Shown: in pieces, positions 8,448 through 17,724 of the stretch
How the letters are laid out: every line of letters starts with the position of its first letter
Numbering within the stretch: the first letter of the stretch is position 1
Assembly (NCBI RefSeq): GCF_031846185.1
Contig: NZ_JAVRIF010000002.1
Location: 310,001-374,000, forward strand
Length of the DNA stretch: 64,000 nucleotides
Direction: 5' to 3'
DNA from: Thalassotalea_H castellviae
GTDB taxonomy: Bacteria > Pseudomonadota > Gammaproteobacteria > Enterobacterales > Alteromonadaceae
Notes under the pieces: generated by a model
The model's input: the letters and a program-made list of their open reading frames with translations, nothing else
What the model was told of the DNA's origin: nothing
The model's database searches: none
Position numbers and translations under genes: made by a program

Positions 8448-9290
8448 TTAACTAAACATGGTTTTCACATCAGAAACCATGGCTTTAAACTCATCACTCT
8501 CCATAAAGTTAACATCAGGCATGATCCCTTTCGCGACGTAACGCTTAAGTAAAGTCTCTTTCGTCGATTCGTTTTTAAATATATTATGGTAAATTGCCCC
8601 TGAACGAATAAAATCTAAATAATGAACTTCTTCAGGTAATATCGTTAAGTCACTCCAAGTTTGTACAATTTCTGTAAAATCTTCTGATAATCCCCACGCT
8701 TTAGTAACCTCAGCGCCAACACGACTCGAAAGCTTGATAATAGCTTGCTGTAAAAAGGTTGGATTAGCAAACACATCAGGATGACTTTCTGCTTCCGTTA
8801 AAATGGGTAAAACACCAATACTATGAATTAATGCAGCTAAGGTAACCGTTTCTAACATTAATGGAGAATGTTTGTTTTTCTTTAAATAAAACGTCATTAA
8901 AGAAATAGCGACTGAAGCGACATCAACAGTTTTAGACCATGATTTTTTCAAATACATGGAAACTATTTCATTTTCAGAAATAAATACTTGTTCTAATGCC
9001 ATTGCGGTAGCAATGCTTTTTATTTGCCTTAAGCCAATTCTTGTAACGGCTTGATTCACAGTTTCAACTTTAATACCACGGCCTAACATAGCGCTATTAG
9101 CAACTTTTAGCATACCCATTGATAAAGCAGCATCATGAGAAATAATCTCACTCATCTGGCCAAGATTAATTTCTGGATCATCTGCTGCTTCTCTCACTCT
9201 TAAAGCAACTTCAGGTAATGTCGGTAAGACTAAAGATTCTTGTTTAATTTTTTCCACCAATATGGTGTAAAGCGCATTTTCCGTTCCCAT
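8448..9290 (-). CDS. HDOD domain protein
   Basis: Cytoplasmic protein of 280 residues made almost entirely of one HDOD domain, a catalytically degenerate relative of HD phosphohydrolases used in signalling. The pattern LPTLPEVALRVREAADDPEINL, the IISHDAALSMGMLKVANSAM helix pair and LAALIHSIGVLPIL are typical. AGAGG lies 7-10 bases before the ATG. It stands alone between rdgC and trhP. Its partner or output is not evident; in Shewanella-type bacteria such proteins are linked to two-component or cyclic-di-GMP signalling, but that is only family knowledge. Confidence 0.85.
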   Translation of the reverse strand: MGTENALYTILVEKIKQESLVLPTLPEVALRVREAADDPEINLGQMSEIISHDAALSMGMLKVANSAMLGRGIKVETVNQAVTRIGLRQIKSIATAMALEQVFISENEIVSMYLKKSWSKTVDVASVAISLMTFYLKKNKHSPLMLETVTLAALIHSIGVLPILTEAESHPDVFANPTFLQQAIIKLSSRVGAEVTKAWGLSEDFTEIVQTWSDLTILPEEVHYLDFIRSGAIYHNIFKNESTKETLLKRYVAKGIMPDVNFMESDEFKAMVSDVKTMFS

Positions 9291-9489
9291 AAAGAACCTC
9301 TTAAAAAATTATTTCTCTTTTTTAAAAGTAGCACATATTTCTGATAAAACTGGAAAAAATAAATTTTAAACAAAATATTTTGTTAATTGTTATTTCCAGT
9401 TTTGCAAAATAAAATATTGAAAAAAAATACAAGCATTTTCTCCCATTATTTAATGTTTTCTTGATCAGACAGTTTGAATGCTCACTCAA

Positions 9490-9520
9490 CGATTTTTAAA
9501 ATGTTTGCTTTTAAAAATCG
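9490..9520 (+). other. Perfect 12-bp hairpin in the trhP leader
   Basis: CGATTTTTAAAA is followed after 7 bases (TGTTTGC) by its exact reverse complement TTTTAAAAATCG. The structure ends 10 bases before the trhP start codon and so lies over or beside its ribosome-binding region. It has no T run and is not a terminator. Confidence 0.6.
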
Positions 9521-9530
9521 AGTGCTTTAT

Positions 9531-10901
9531 ATGATAAAACCAGAATTACTTTCACCTGCAGGCAGTTTAAAAAACATGCGTTATGCCTTTGCGTATGGCG
9601 CAGACGCGGTTTATGCCGGACAACCTCGTTACTCATTACGGGTTCGAAATAATGAATTTAATATTGAAACCATTAGACAAGGCATAAATGAAGCGCATCA
9701 ACTCGGCAAAAAATTCTATCTAGTCAATAATATTGCACCTCATAACAGTAAACTTAAAACTTTTTTAACCGATATTGCACCGATTATTGCCATGAAACCT
9801 GATGCATTAATTATGTCAGATCCTGGATTAATTATGCTCGTTAGAGAAAACTTTCCAGATATGGCAATACATTTATCAGTGCAAGCTAATGCGGTTAATT
9901 GGTCAACCGTCAAATTTTGGCACCAACAAGGAATTGAACGCGTTATTTTATCGCGAGAATTATCATTAGATGAAATAGAAGAAATACGATTTCAGTGTCC
10001 TGAAATGGAGTTAGAAGTATTTGTTCATGGTGCGCTTTGCATGGCTTATTCAGGGCGTTGTTTATTATCAGGTTACATCAATAAACGAGATCCAAATCAA
10101 GGCACCTGCACAAATTCTTGTCGTTGGAAATATCAGGCCCATGCAGCGAAAGAAACTGAAACGGGTGATGTTATTGCACGACCTGTAGATATTTATAAGC
10201 CTGATCAGTCTCCTTTTAATGACCTTGTTCTTTTGCAAGAACAAGGTCGCCCCGGTGAGTACATGCCCGCCTTCGAAGATGAGCACGGCACCTATATTAT
10301 GAACTCAAAAGATTTACGCGCGGTAGAACATGTTGATCGCCTGGTAAAAATAGGAGTGCATTCACTCAAAATAGAAGGTAGGACTAAGTCTTTTTATTAT
10401 TGCGCCAGAACCGCACAAATTTATAATCAAGCAATGCTAGATTCACTTGCGAATAAGCCCTTTAATCAATCCCTTAACACTGATTTAGAACATTTAGCGC
10501 ATCGAGGCTATACCGAAGGTTTTTTACAACGACACCGTCATGGTGAAACACAAAACTATGAATATGGTTATTCAAAAAGTGATACTCAGCAATTCGTTGG
10601 AGAAGTTATAGGCAAAAGTGAAGATGAAAAGTTTATAAAAATTGACGTTAAAAATAAGTTTTTAACGGGGGATACTTTAGAGCTGATGACACCTTCAGGT
10701 AATTTATCCTTTACCCTTGAATATATGACCAATATCAACAATGAAGAAATTACTGATGCTAAAGGCTCTGGACATGAGGTGTACATTAAACTGGCTACAG
10801 AACTCGAGTTGAAATTCGCGATTATCCTGCGTTACTTAAAACCAGGAGGAACAACTCGTCATCCATATCCCCAGAAACACCATCAGCAGGCAACCGCATA
10901 A
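9531..10901 (+). CDS. trhP: U32 family tRNA hydroxylation protein TrhP (YegQ)
   Basis: Member of peptidase family U32, needed with prephenate-dependent chemistry for hydroxylating uridine 34 of certain tRNAs. The 456-residue product is colinear with E. coli YegQ (453): KPELLSPAGSLKNMRYAFAYGADAVYAG, HLSVQANAVNW, FVHGALCMAYSGRCLLSGY, RDPNQGTCTNSCRWKY and SLKIEGRTKSFYYCARTAQ, which include the conserved cysteines for an iron-sulfur cluster. ATG 9531 is chosen because it gives the family N-terminus MIKPELL; the frame opens at 9474 but that extension runs through a perfect hairpin. The stop overlaps the yfhL start (TAATG), so the two are translationally coupled. Confidence 0.93.
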   Translation: MIKPELLSPAGSLKNMRYAFAYGADAVYAGQPRYSLRVRNNEFNIETIRQGINEAHQLGKKFYLVNNIAPHNSKLKTFLTDIAPIIAMKPDALIMSDPGLIMLVRENFPDMAIHLSVQANAVNWSTVKFWHQQGIERVILSRELSLDEIEEIRFQCPEMELEVFVHGALCMAYSGRCLLSGYINKRDPNQGTCTNSCRWKYQAHAAKETETGDVIARPVDIYKPDQSPFNDLVLLQEQGRPGEYMPAFEDEHGTYIMNSKDLRAVEHVDRLVKIGVHSLKIEGRTKSFYYCARTAQIYNQAMLDSLANKPFNQSLNTDLEHLAHRGYTEGFLQRHRHGETQNYEYGYSKSDTQQFVGEVIGKSEDEKFIKIDVKNKFLTGDTLELMTPSGNLSFTLEYMTNINNEEITDAKGSGHEVYIKLATELELKFAIILRYLKPGGTTRHPYPQKHHQQATA

Positions 10902-11146
10902 TGGCCTTTCTAATTGAAGCATCTTGTATTAATTGTGATATGTGCGATCCAGAATGCCCAAATAAAGCGATATCATTAGGTGAGAACGTCTATGAAATTA
11001 ATCCAGAAAAATGCACTGAATGTCTAGGTCATTATGATAAACCAACTTGTGTGTCAGTGTGCCCGATAGATTGTATTAAAAAAGACCCTAACTATTTAGA
11101 AGATAAAGATATGTTACTGGCAAAGTTTATGCAGATGCATGGTTAA
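10901..11146 (+). CDS. yfhL: YfhL-type 2[4Fe-4S] ferredoxin
   Basis: Small electron-transfer protein of 81 residues with two cluster-binding motifs: CINCDMCDPECPNKA near residues 9-23 and CTECLGHYDKPTCVSVCP near 37-54. The insertion in the second motif between the Cys pairs is characteristic of the Alvin/YfhL ferredoxin group. Its ATG overlaps the trhP stop codon, giving strong evidence for joint expression. Pairing with the iron-sulfur enzyme TrhP suggests it supplies electrons or cluster maintenance for tRNA hydroxylation; this is inference from the operon. Confidence 0.93.
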   Translation: MAFLIEASCINCDMCDPECPNKAISLGENVYEINPEKCTECLGHYDKPTCVSVCPIDCIKKDPNYLEDKDMLLAKFMQMHG

Positions 11147-11160
11147 CGAGGCCACTAAGC

Positions 11161-11185
11161 AAAAAAGGAGCTAAGCTCCTTTTTA
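11161..11185. terminator. Bidirectional terminator between yfhL and thyA
   Basis: Stem AAAAAGGAGC with GCTCCTTTTT around a 3-base loop; T runs on both strands serve the convergent yfhL (+) and thyA (-). Confidence 0.9.
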
Positions 11186-11196
11186 TCATTTAATGC

Positions 11197-12030
11197 TTAA
11201 ACAGATATCGGTGCTTTAATGTGTGGGTGCGATTGATAGTTTTTTAATTCAAAATCTTCAAAAGTGAAATCAAAGATGCTTTTAACCTCTGGATTAATCG
11301 CCATAGTTGGTAACGGTAATGGCTCACGCGAAAGTTGCTCTTGCACTTGCTCCATATGATTTAAATATAAATGCGCATCACCAAAGGTATGAACAAAGTC
11401 GCCTAACTCAAGATCACAGACTTGGGCGATCATCATAGTAAATAATGCGTAACTGGCAATATTAAAGGGTACGCCTAAGAAAATATCAGCACTGCGTTGA
11501 TATAACTGACATGACAATTTACCTTCAAGCACATAAAACTGAAAAAGAGTATGGCACGGCGGTAATGCTTGTTTGCCTATAGCTGCATTGGCATCAGGGC
11601 TAATAGAAGTATCAGGTAATAATGCAGGGTTCCAAGCGGTAATAATATGGCGACGTGAATCGGGATTGTTTTTCAAATCATCAATTAATTGCGCTAACTG
11701 ATCAATCGTTTCACCATTGGCTGCTGGCCAATTACGCCATTGTACTCCGTAAACAGGTCCTAATTCGCCTTCAGGTGTAGCCCAATCATCCCAAATTTTC
11801 ACGCCATTCTCTTTCAGATAAGCGATATTCGACTCGCCCTTGATAAACCATAACAATTCATGAATGATTGACTTTAAATGACATTTCTTCGTCGTTACTA
11901 AGGGAAAACCTTTAGATAAATCAAACCGCATTTGATGGCCAAAAATACTTTTTGTCCCTGTGCCTGTTCGGTCTGACTTTTCTACCCCATGCTCGTAAAC
12001 ATGACGCATTAAATCTAAATAAGCTTTCAT
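11197..12030 (-). CDS. thyA: Thymidylate synthase
   Basis: Converts dUMP and methylenetetrahydrofolate to dTMP and dihydrofolate. The 277-residue protein has the folate/dUMP residues SDRTGTGT, GPVYGVQWR, the catalytic cysteine at position 159 in LPPCHTLFQFYV, RSADIFLGVPFNIASYA and FGDAHLYLNH. It is 13 residues longer than E. coli ThyA (264), the extra sequence lying just before the active-site loop (about 138-153, DTSISPDANAA). TTAGGAAAAATTA precedes the ATG. The usual neighbour lgt is absent: a TauE-type permease gene precedes it instead. Confidence 0.97.
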   Translation of the reverse strand: MKAYLDLMRHVYEHGVEKSDRTGTGTKSIFGHQMRFDLSKGFPLVTTKKCHLKSIIHELLWFIKGESNIAYLKENGVKIWDDWATPEGELGPVYGVQWRNWPAANGETIDQLAQLIDDLKNNPDSRRHIITAWNPALLPDTSISPDANAAIGKQALPPCHTLFQFYVLEGKLSCQLYQRSADIFLGVPFNIASYALFTMMIAQVCDLELGDFVHTFGDAHLYLNHMEQVQEQLSREPLPLPTMAINPEVKSIFDFTFEDFELKNYQSHPHIKAPISV

Positions 12031-12151
12031 TAATTTTTCCTAAAATTGATAACGGTAATGACGCAATTTATACGTGTAAATTATGCCGAAAATATCTGAT
12101 GAATACTATGAAAAATGATTAGGCAACACTCAAATAAACAGAATTTTCGAG

Positions 12152-12943
12152 CTATAAAACCATTTTTATCGCAACTAAAATTAAGAAGCCAGAAAAAATA
12201 CGTTTTAAATATCTTACCGGAAGTTTTTCTGCCATTTTCACACCAAAAGGCGCGAGTAAAGAAGAGGTAGAAATGATGCCAAATAAAGCAGGTAAATAAA
12301 TATAACCTAGACTCCACGAAGGTAAACTAGCTTGATCTAACCCTGTGATAATAAAGCCGGTAGCGCCAAACAAGGCCACGACAAACCCGCAAACCGTAGC
12401 GGTACCTATCGCTTCTCGTAGTGACAATGAATAATAAGTTAATACGGGAACCAAAATAGCCCCACCGGCGATCCCCATCAAACTAGAAATATAACCAGTG
12501 CCTAAACCAATGGCTTTAATTACCCAGTGATTAGGTAAAGGCTTACTTTTTTCAATTCGAACAGAAAATAACATGTAACTGGCAAGAATAGTTACCGCTA
12601 CGGCAAATATATAAGTCAATAATTCACTTGATAATGAATCGGCGATATAGGCACCAAATAACGCTCCAATCGCAATCATAATCATTAATTGTTTTGCGAT
12701 AGCCCAAGGAATATTATTATTTTTATGATGAGCAAAAGTTCCGGATGCAGAAGTAAAAACGATAGAAGCGAGTGATGTAGCTATAGCAACAGGCATAACT
12801 ACTTCAGGTGAAAAGCCTAAACTTGGTAATAAATAAACTAAGGCGGGCACTATCACTAAGCCACCACCAATTCCCAAAAGGCCCGCCAAAAATCCGGCTA
12901 AGCAACCTAATGCTGCACATACAAGTAATACACTGATAAACAT
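12152..12943 (-). CDS. TauE/SafE family membrane permease
   Basis: Predicted inner-membrane transporter of 263 residues with about eight hydrophobic helices. The paired family motifs GFLAGLLGIGGGLVIVPALVYLL (near 16-38) and GYISSLMGIAGGAILVPVLTYY (near 150-171) identify the TauE/SafE (DUF81) superfamily, whose members export or import sulfite, sulfoacetate or other organic anions. AGGATAAATTT precedes ATG 12943. It lies between ptsP and thyA on the same strand, 59 bases after the ptsP stop, and is probably cotranscribed with ptsP. The substrate cannot be deduced. Confidence 0.85.
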   Translation of the reverse strand: MFISVLLVCAALGCLAGFLAGLLGIGGGLVIVPALVYLLPSLGFSPEVVMPVAIATSLASIVFTSASGTFAHHKNNNIPWAIAKQLMIMIAIGALFGAYIADSLSSELLTYIFAVAVTILASYMLFSVRIEKSKPLPNHWVIKAIGLGTGYISSLMGIAGGAILVPVLTYYSLSLREAIGTATVCGFVVALFGATGFIITGLDQASLPSWSLGYIYLPALFGIISTSSLLAPFGVKMAEKLPVRYLKRIFSGFLILVAIKMVL

Positions 12944-13002
12944 AAATTTATCCTAAATTGATGCGAAGAAACCGGCACAAAATTTTAGTGAATAAGCAGT
13001 CA

Positions 13003-15279
13003 CTACATACCGGCGCGAACAAATCCCCCTAACTCGAGTAGTTCTAATTGTTCATTTAAATAATTATGTACCTGTTTTGCATTGGATAAAGTTAATACTT
13101 TTGCCAAAATAGATTGAGCCTTCTTAAACTCAACATGCCTTATCACCCATTTAATTCTCGAAATATTATGAGGGTTCATACTTAATTTATCATAGCCCAT
13201 TGCTAATAATAGCAGTGCGCCAGCAGGTTCACTGGCAAGTTCACCACATAAACTTAACGGCACTGCATATTTTTTTGACTCTTGGGCGATCATTTGCAAC
13301 GCTTTTAATACCGCAGGATGATACGAACTATATATGCTGGCAACACGCGAATTATTGCGATCTACCGCTAATAAGTATTGGGTTAAATCATTACTTCCCA
13401 CCGAGAAAAAGTCGACTTTCTTAGCTAATTCTTCTAATTGAAAAATAACACTTGGCACTTCAATCATTATACCAATGCGTGGACGAGCTAATACAGTGTT
13501 TTGGTCAGTTGCTAACTCAGAAGACAACTCAAAATACGCCTGGTTAATGAGCCTTATCGCTTCATCTACTTCAGCGACACTAGAAATCATTGGCAGCATA
13601 ATTTCTAAATTTTGATAGGCTACACTTGCTCTGATCATAGCGCGTATTTGTAATAAAAAAATCTCGGGATGATCTAAAGTAATGCGAATACCACGCCAAC
13701 CTAAAAAGGGATTTTCTTCATGGATAGGAAAATATGGTAAAGATTTATCACCGCCAACGTCAAGCGTACGCATAGTGACAGGTTGTTGAGGAAATGCTTC
13801 TAACACCTGACGATAAAGTACCGTTTGTTCAAGCTCAGACGGAAAACAACTTTTGCTCATAAACGGAATTTCGGTACGGTACAATCCGATTCCTGCTGCG
13901 CCTGAGTTCTTTGAGTGCTCAAAACCTGATGATAACCCCGCGTTTAATAAGAGTTCGATTTCTTTACCATCAGGCGTAATAGCAGGTAAAAGTTGTACTT
14001 GCTTTACTTTATCAGCGAGCGCGCTTTCCTCTGCAATTAAGTGTTCATATTCCCGAATTAATGCTTCATTAGGATCAACAAATAATTCACCACTATAGCC
14101 ATCGATAATACACAAATGTTTATCAAGTTTGCCTAAGGGTATTCGTTCAATCCCCATCACCGCAGGTAAAGCTAATGCACGAGCTAATATTGCTGCATGC
14201 GAGTTATTAGACCCTTGAAGAGAAACTATGCCCTTTAAACCTTGGTGTTGATACTCTGCAACCATAGAAGCGGTGACATCTTCCGCCACGAGAATAAACT
14301 CTTCAGGCACAGCTTTAGGGATTTTACTAAAAGATTGAATATTAAATAATAAACGGTTGCCGAGATCTTTAATATCACTCGCTCTTTCACGCAAATAACT
14401 ATCTTCTAAACTCTCAAATTGAACGACATAACTGTCAATAATTATTTTTAATGCACTTTCAGCATTCCAACGCTCATTAATTTTATCAGCAACTTCACGT
14501 CCTAAATTAGCGTTATCAAGTAACTGTTTATACATTTCAAAAATATCTAAACTGTTATCGACAATAATGGCTTCAAGCTTACTTGCCATTTGAGTATAGT
14601 CTTCGCGTGTTTGATTAACCGCTTGCTCAAACTTCTCACGCTCTAAAGCAACATCTTGCGTTTTAGTCAGTGCGATCGCCGTTAAATCTGCATGAGGCTG
14701 CACTAATAACATTGGTGCGACAGCAACGCCTGATGAACCTGCCGCTCCTTGAATGGCTTTAGTCCAATGATTATTGCCCTGATGTTGAGCGATTAAGCCT
14801 GTCGCTTCTGCATTGGCCATGGCGGTGGCAATTTGTGCCGCCAAGGTAACTAGAAAGGCTTCTTCGTTTTCATTGAAAAAACGAGCTTTTTCTTGTTGAA
14901 TAGAAATGACACCAATGACTTTTCGTTGATGAATGATTGGTGTACCTAGAAAGGCATTTAAATTTTCTTCTTTAACTTCAGGGGCATGAATAAAATGAGG
15001 GTGTGAACGAGCGTTGGCAATATTGAGTGGCTCTTCTCGTTGCGCAACTAACCCAATTAACCCTTCCGTAAAACCAATAGTCGTTTGGCCTAATGACTTT
15101 TCATCTAAACCATCGGATGCCATTAGAATAAAATGTTGTTTTTGATGATCCGCCAAGTAAATTGAGCAACATTGGGTTTTCATCACTTGTTTTATTTGAC
15201 TAACAATACGACGTAAAGCACTTTCTAGCTCAGTATTCTGGCTAAACTCAAGCACAATGCGACGTAAACTAGTTAACAT
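13003..15279 (-). CDS. ptsP: PTS(Ntr) enzyme I, PtsP
   Basis: Phosphoenolpyruvate-protein phosphotransferase of the nitrogen PTS, which feeds phosphate from PEP to NPr and EIIA-Ntr. The 758 residues comprise an N-terminal GAF domain (about 17-155), the EI N-terminal domain, the phosphohistidine domain with GSNNSHAAILARALALP (His361) and the C-terminal PEP-binding barrel (LYRTEIPFM, GWRGIRITL, SVGSNDLTQYLLAVDRNN, LCGELASEP). I start it at ATG 15279, the family N-terminus MLTSLRRIV with AGGG upstream; the frame extends to 15378 but runs through the rppH terminator. It lies downstream of rppH, the usual order. Confidence 0.95.
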   Translation of the reverse strand: MLTSLRRIVLEFSQNTELESALRRIVSQIKQVMKTQCCSIYLADHQKQHFILMASDGLDEKSLGQTTIGFTEGLIGLVAQREEPLNIANARSHPHFIHAPEVKEENLNAFLGTPIIHQRKVIGVISIQQEKARFFNENEEAFLVTLAAQIATAMANAEATGLIAQHQGNNHWTKAIQGAAGSSGVAVAPMLLVQPHADLTAIALTKTQDVALEREKFEQAVNQTREDYTQMASKLEAIIVDNSLDIFEMYKQLLDNANLGREVADKINERWNAESALKIIIDSYVVQFESLEDSYLRERASDIKDLGNRLLFNIQSFSKIPKAVPEEFILVAEDVTASMVAEYQHQGLKGIVSLQGSNNSHAAILARALALPAVMGIERIPLGKLDKHLCIIDGYSGELFVDPNEALIREYEHLIAEESALADKVKQVQLLPAITPDGKEIELLLNAGLSSGFEHSKNSGAAGIGLYRTEIPFMSKSCFPSELEQTVLYRQVLEAFPQQPVTMRTLDVGGDKSLPYFPIHEENPFLGWRGIRITLDHPEIFLLQIRAMIRASVAYQNLEIMLPMISSVAEVDEAIRLINQAYFELSSELATDQNTVLARPRIGIMIEVPSVIFQLEELAKKVDFFSVGSNDLTQYLLAVDRNNSRVASIYSSYHPAVLKALQMIAQESKKYAVPLSLCGELASEPAGALLLLAMGYDKLSMNPHNISRIKWVIRHVEFKKAQSILAKVLTLSNAKQVHNYLNEQLELLELGGFVRAGM

Positions 15280-15362
15280 GAGATCCCTACAGGTGTTTAA
15301 AAATACGCTGAATAATGTCCATTTCTCGAGAAAAATACGCTGAAATATCTTGGTATTTTTTA

Positions 15363-15400
15363 GAAAAAAATAGCTCACATAATTTTTGCGAGCTATTTTT
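15363..15400 (-). terminator. Terminator of rppH
   Basis: On the minus strand AAAAATAGCTC and GAGCTATTTTT close a 13-base loop, followed by a T run. It separates rppH from ptsP, so ptsP probably has its own promoter or relies on read-through. Confidence 0.8.
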
Positions 15401-15445
15401 ATTCACTGATTAACAAAATAATGATGACAACACAGTGATAATCAA

Positions 15446-15949
15446 TTACCGCTTTTTTCGACGTTCATGTCGATAATTAGGTAAACTATTTGCGACAAAC
15501 TCTTTCATTACTTTACGATAAACCTCGCGTTTAAATGAAACAACTTGCCTGACAGGATACCAATAACTTACCCATCGCCAATCATCAAATTCCGGATGTT
15601 TAGTATGAAGTAAATCAACCGCTGACTCTTTCGCTGTTAGTTTTAACAAAAACCATTTTTGTTTTTGTCCAATACACACAGGTTTGCTGTCATGTCTGAT
15701 TAATCGTTTTGGTAATTTGTACCTTAGCCAATGTTTTGTTGAAGCAATTATTTTAACATGTTCAGGTTTTAAACCGACTTCTTCACGAAGCTCCCGATAC
15801 ATAGTTTGTTCTGGTGTTTCTCCCTCGTCAACGCCCCCTTGAGGATATTGCCAAGAATGTTGCCCATAACGCCTTGCCCAAAAAACTTGTCCCCTGTCAT
15901 TGATTATTACTATGCCGACATTAGCTCGATAGCCTTCGGCATCTATCAC
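15446..15949 (-). CDS. rppH: RNA pyrophosphohydrolase RppH
   Basis: Nudix hydrolase that removes pyrophosphate from the 5' end of mRNAs to trigger decay. The 167-residue product has the Nudix box GGVDEGETPEQTMYRELREEVGL and the strongly conserved WLRYKLPKRL, CIGQKQKWFLLKL and WRWVSYWYPVRQVVSFKREVY. The start is GTG 15949 (E. coli: MIDDDGYRPNVG), with AGGA 6 bases upstream; a longer frame from a TTG at 16009 has no ribosome-binding site. It precedes ptsP, as in E. coli. Confidence 0.95.
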   Translation of the reverse strand: MIDAEGYRANVGIVIINDRGQVFWARRYGQHSWQYPQGGVDEGETPEQTMYRELREEVGLKPEHVKIIASTKHWLRYKLPKRLIRHDSKPVCIGQKQKWFLLKLTAKESAVDLLHTKHPEFDDWRWVSYWYPVRQVVSFKREVYRKVMKEFVANSLPNYRHERRKKR

Positions 15950-16134
15950 AGGTTTTCCTAAAAAATTTCTATATACCCTGATTCTTCCATAATCTGCCCT
16001 TGTGAGCAAATAAAAACTGCTTAAAATTTTTGATAATATTTCAGTCAGTTATTAATTTCCATAACGCTAAAAACCACTTGCTTCGCGATTACAGGCAAAA
16101 GATAATAGCAATAAAGCCATCATAAACCTTTTTA

Positions 16135-16812
16135 ATGATAACGACTAAAATTCCTGAAAGTGAAGCAGAATTAATTGCCAGAGCTCAAGCTTTAGCGGGG
16201 TTAACTTTGGGAGAAATTGCTCGTCAAGAAAAGATTAAAATACCCAAGAATTTAAATAAAGAAAAAGGTTGGATAGGCTTATTACTCGAACAAGTCTTAG
16301 GAGCCAGTGCTGGCTCAAAACCTATTCCCGACTTCCCCCATCTAGGTGTTGAATTAAAAACGATTCCGATTGATCGTCATGGAAAGCCACTTGAAACAAC
16401 TTTTGTTTGTGTTGCCCCTTTAACGGGCTTAGTTGGCGCAACTTGGCAAAACAGTCATATCAAAAATAAACTCAGTAAAGTCCTTTGGGTGCCAGTGATC
16501 TCAGAGCGTATTATCCCAGTTGCCGATCGCATTGTGGGCACCCCCTTTTTATGGAGTCCATCAGTGGAAGAAGAGCAGTTATTAGCTCAAGACTGGCAAG
16601 AATTAACCGATATGATAGTGTTAGGTGAAGTAGAAAACATCCATGGCAAACACGGTCAAATTCTACAATTACGTCCAAAGGCCGCCAATAGCCAAGCGAA
16701 AACTAAAGCTTTTAATAAAAACGGTAAACCTTTTATGACATTACCTAGAGGGTTCTACTTAAAAACAGCATTCACTCAACAATTAATTAACCGATTTTTA
16801 AGGATTAATTGA
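16135..16812 (+). CDS. mutH: Mismatch repair endonuclease MutH
   Basis: Nicks the unmethylated strand at hemimethylated GATC sites during mismatch repair. The 225-residue protein carries the catalytic residues Asp66, Glu73 and Lys75 in DFPHLGVELKT, equivalent to D70/E77/K79 of E. coli, and ends with the conserved LPRGFYLKTAFT. Its presence implies Dam methylation in this organism. It is divergent from rppH, as in E. coli and relatives, and converges on the mutarotase gene, 27 bases away. Confidence 0.96.
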   Translation: MITTKIPESEAELIARAQALAGLTLGEIARQEKIKIPKNLNKEKGWIGLLLEQVLGASAGSKPIPDFPHLGVELKTIPIDRHGKPLETTFVCVAPLTGLVGATWQNSHIKNKLSKVLWVPVISERIIPVADRIVGTPFLWSPSVEEEQLLAQDWQELTDMIVLGEVENIHGKHGQILQLRPKAANSQAKTKAFNKNGKPFMTLPRGFYLKTAFTQQLINRFLRIN

Positions 16813-16839
16813 CTTAAACAAACTCAATTAAAAAGCTGG

Positions 16840-17724
16840 TTAAAACTTATCTACAGATATACGTTGTGAAAATTCGGCGTGTTCGCCCGCTCCAATAGTT
16901 TGCCATTGTGTATTCGCGGCTTCTAAACAGACAAATTCATTTTCACCTTCATCATGAATATCTTGCATTGTTTTGGCTATTTCATGTCCTGGATTCCATA
17001 ACACCCATTGTTGGCAATGCGTGGAATCAAGCGTGATTTTTCTTTTTAACCCCGAATCGATAAGCACTTGTTGCTCAGCGCTATAATAAATGCGATCTAT
17101 CGGTCCAACACAATCGGCTAACTGATTTTTCTGCTGTTTTTGATTGGTTATTTTATCGTCAAAACATACCGAATGAAGATTTGGTACTTGTACATTGTTC
17201 GGATGACTGACTTTAAAATAACTATGTAAAGCCGATGAATAATTGACGCTTTCTTGAGACAAATTACTGATAGTCAGTTGCTGATTAAACGTCGAAGAAA
17301 AAGTTAATGTCTGTATGACTTTAAATTTCGCCGGCCATAATTCATGCACTCGCTCGCCAATAAATGCTAATGTCAAAATCACATCATTTTCAGAAATTTG
17401 CTGACTGATGAGTTGCCAATGATTATTGCGGGCAAAACCATGGTTACCACCATGATTACCATTTTTATCAATATATGCCCCAAACCAAGGCCAACACAAC
17501 GGAATTCCTCCCCGTATTGCTTTTCCTTGTTTAAATTCTGTGCTGTTACTCTGCCAAAAAACCTCTTCATGTCCCCTTGGTTGCCAAGATAAAACTTGCC
17601 CACCATATAAACTTAATGACGCAGTAAATAACGGATGTTCAATTTCGAGAATCACCATATCTTGATTTAATGAGCGTTGAGAAATCGTCGCGAAAGCAGT
17701 AGAAAACAAAATTTGATCAGACAT
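16840..17724 (-). CDS. yeaD: D-hexose-6-phosphate mutarotase (YeaD family)
   Basis: Aldose-1-epimerase-like enzyme that interconverts alpha and beta anomers of glucose 6-phosphate and similar sugars. From ATG 17724 the product has 294 residues, the same as E. coli YeaD, and shows LYGGQVLSWQPRGHEEVFW, KQGKAIRGGIPLCWPWFG, the catalytic-type HGFAR(N), SALHSYFKV and FVCLEAAN with the general-base glutamate. The frame opens 27 codons earlier at 17805, but that extension has no family counterpart; neither start has a strong ribosome-binding site. It stands alone. Confidence 0.85.
   Translation of the reverse strand: MSDQILFSTAFATISQRSLNQDMVILEIEHPLFTASLSLYGGQVLSWQPRGHEEVFWQSNSTEFKQGKAIRGGIPLCWPWFGAYIDKNGNHGGNHGFARNNHWQLISQQISENDVILTLAFIGERVHELWPAKFKVIQTLTFSSTFNQQLTISNLSQESVNYSSALHSYFKVSHPNNVQVPNLHSVCFDDKITNQKQQKNQLADCVGPIDRIYYSAEQQVLIDSGLKRKITLDSTHCQQWVLWNPGHEIAKTMQDIHDEGENEFVCLEAANTQWQTIGAGEHAEFSQRISVDKF

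Noticed and set aside
12081..12317. 78-codon minus-strand frame overlapping the TauE gene
   Set aside because: Out of frame with a clear TauE/SafE protein and without its own start signals.
15280..15378. 33-residue N-terminal extension of PtsP
   Set aside because: It includes the rppH terminator hairpin and has no family counterpart; ATG 15279 has a ribosome-binding site and the standard N-terminus.
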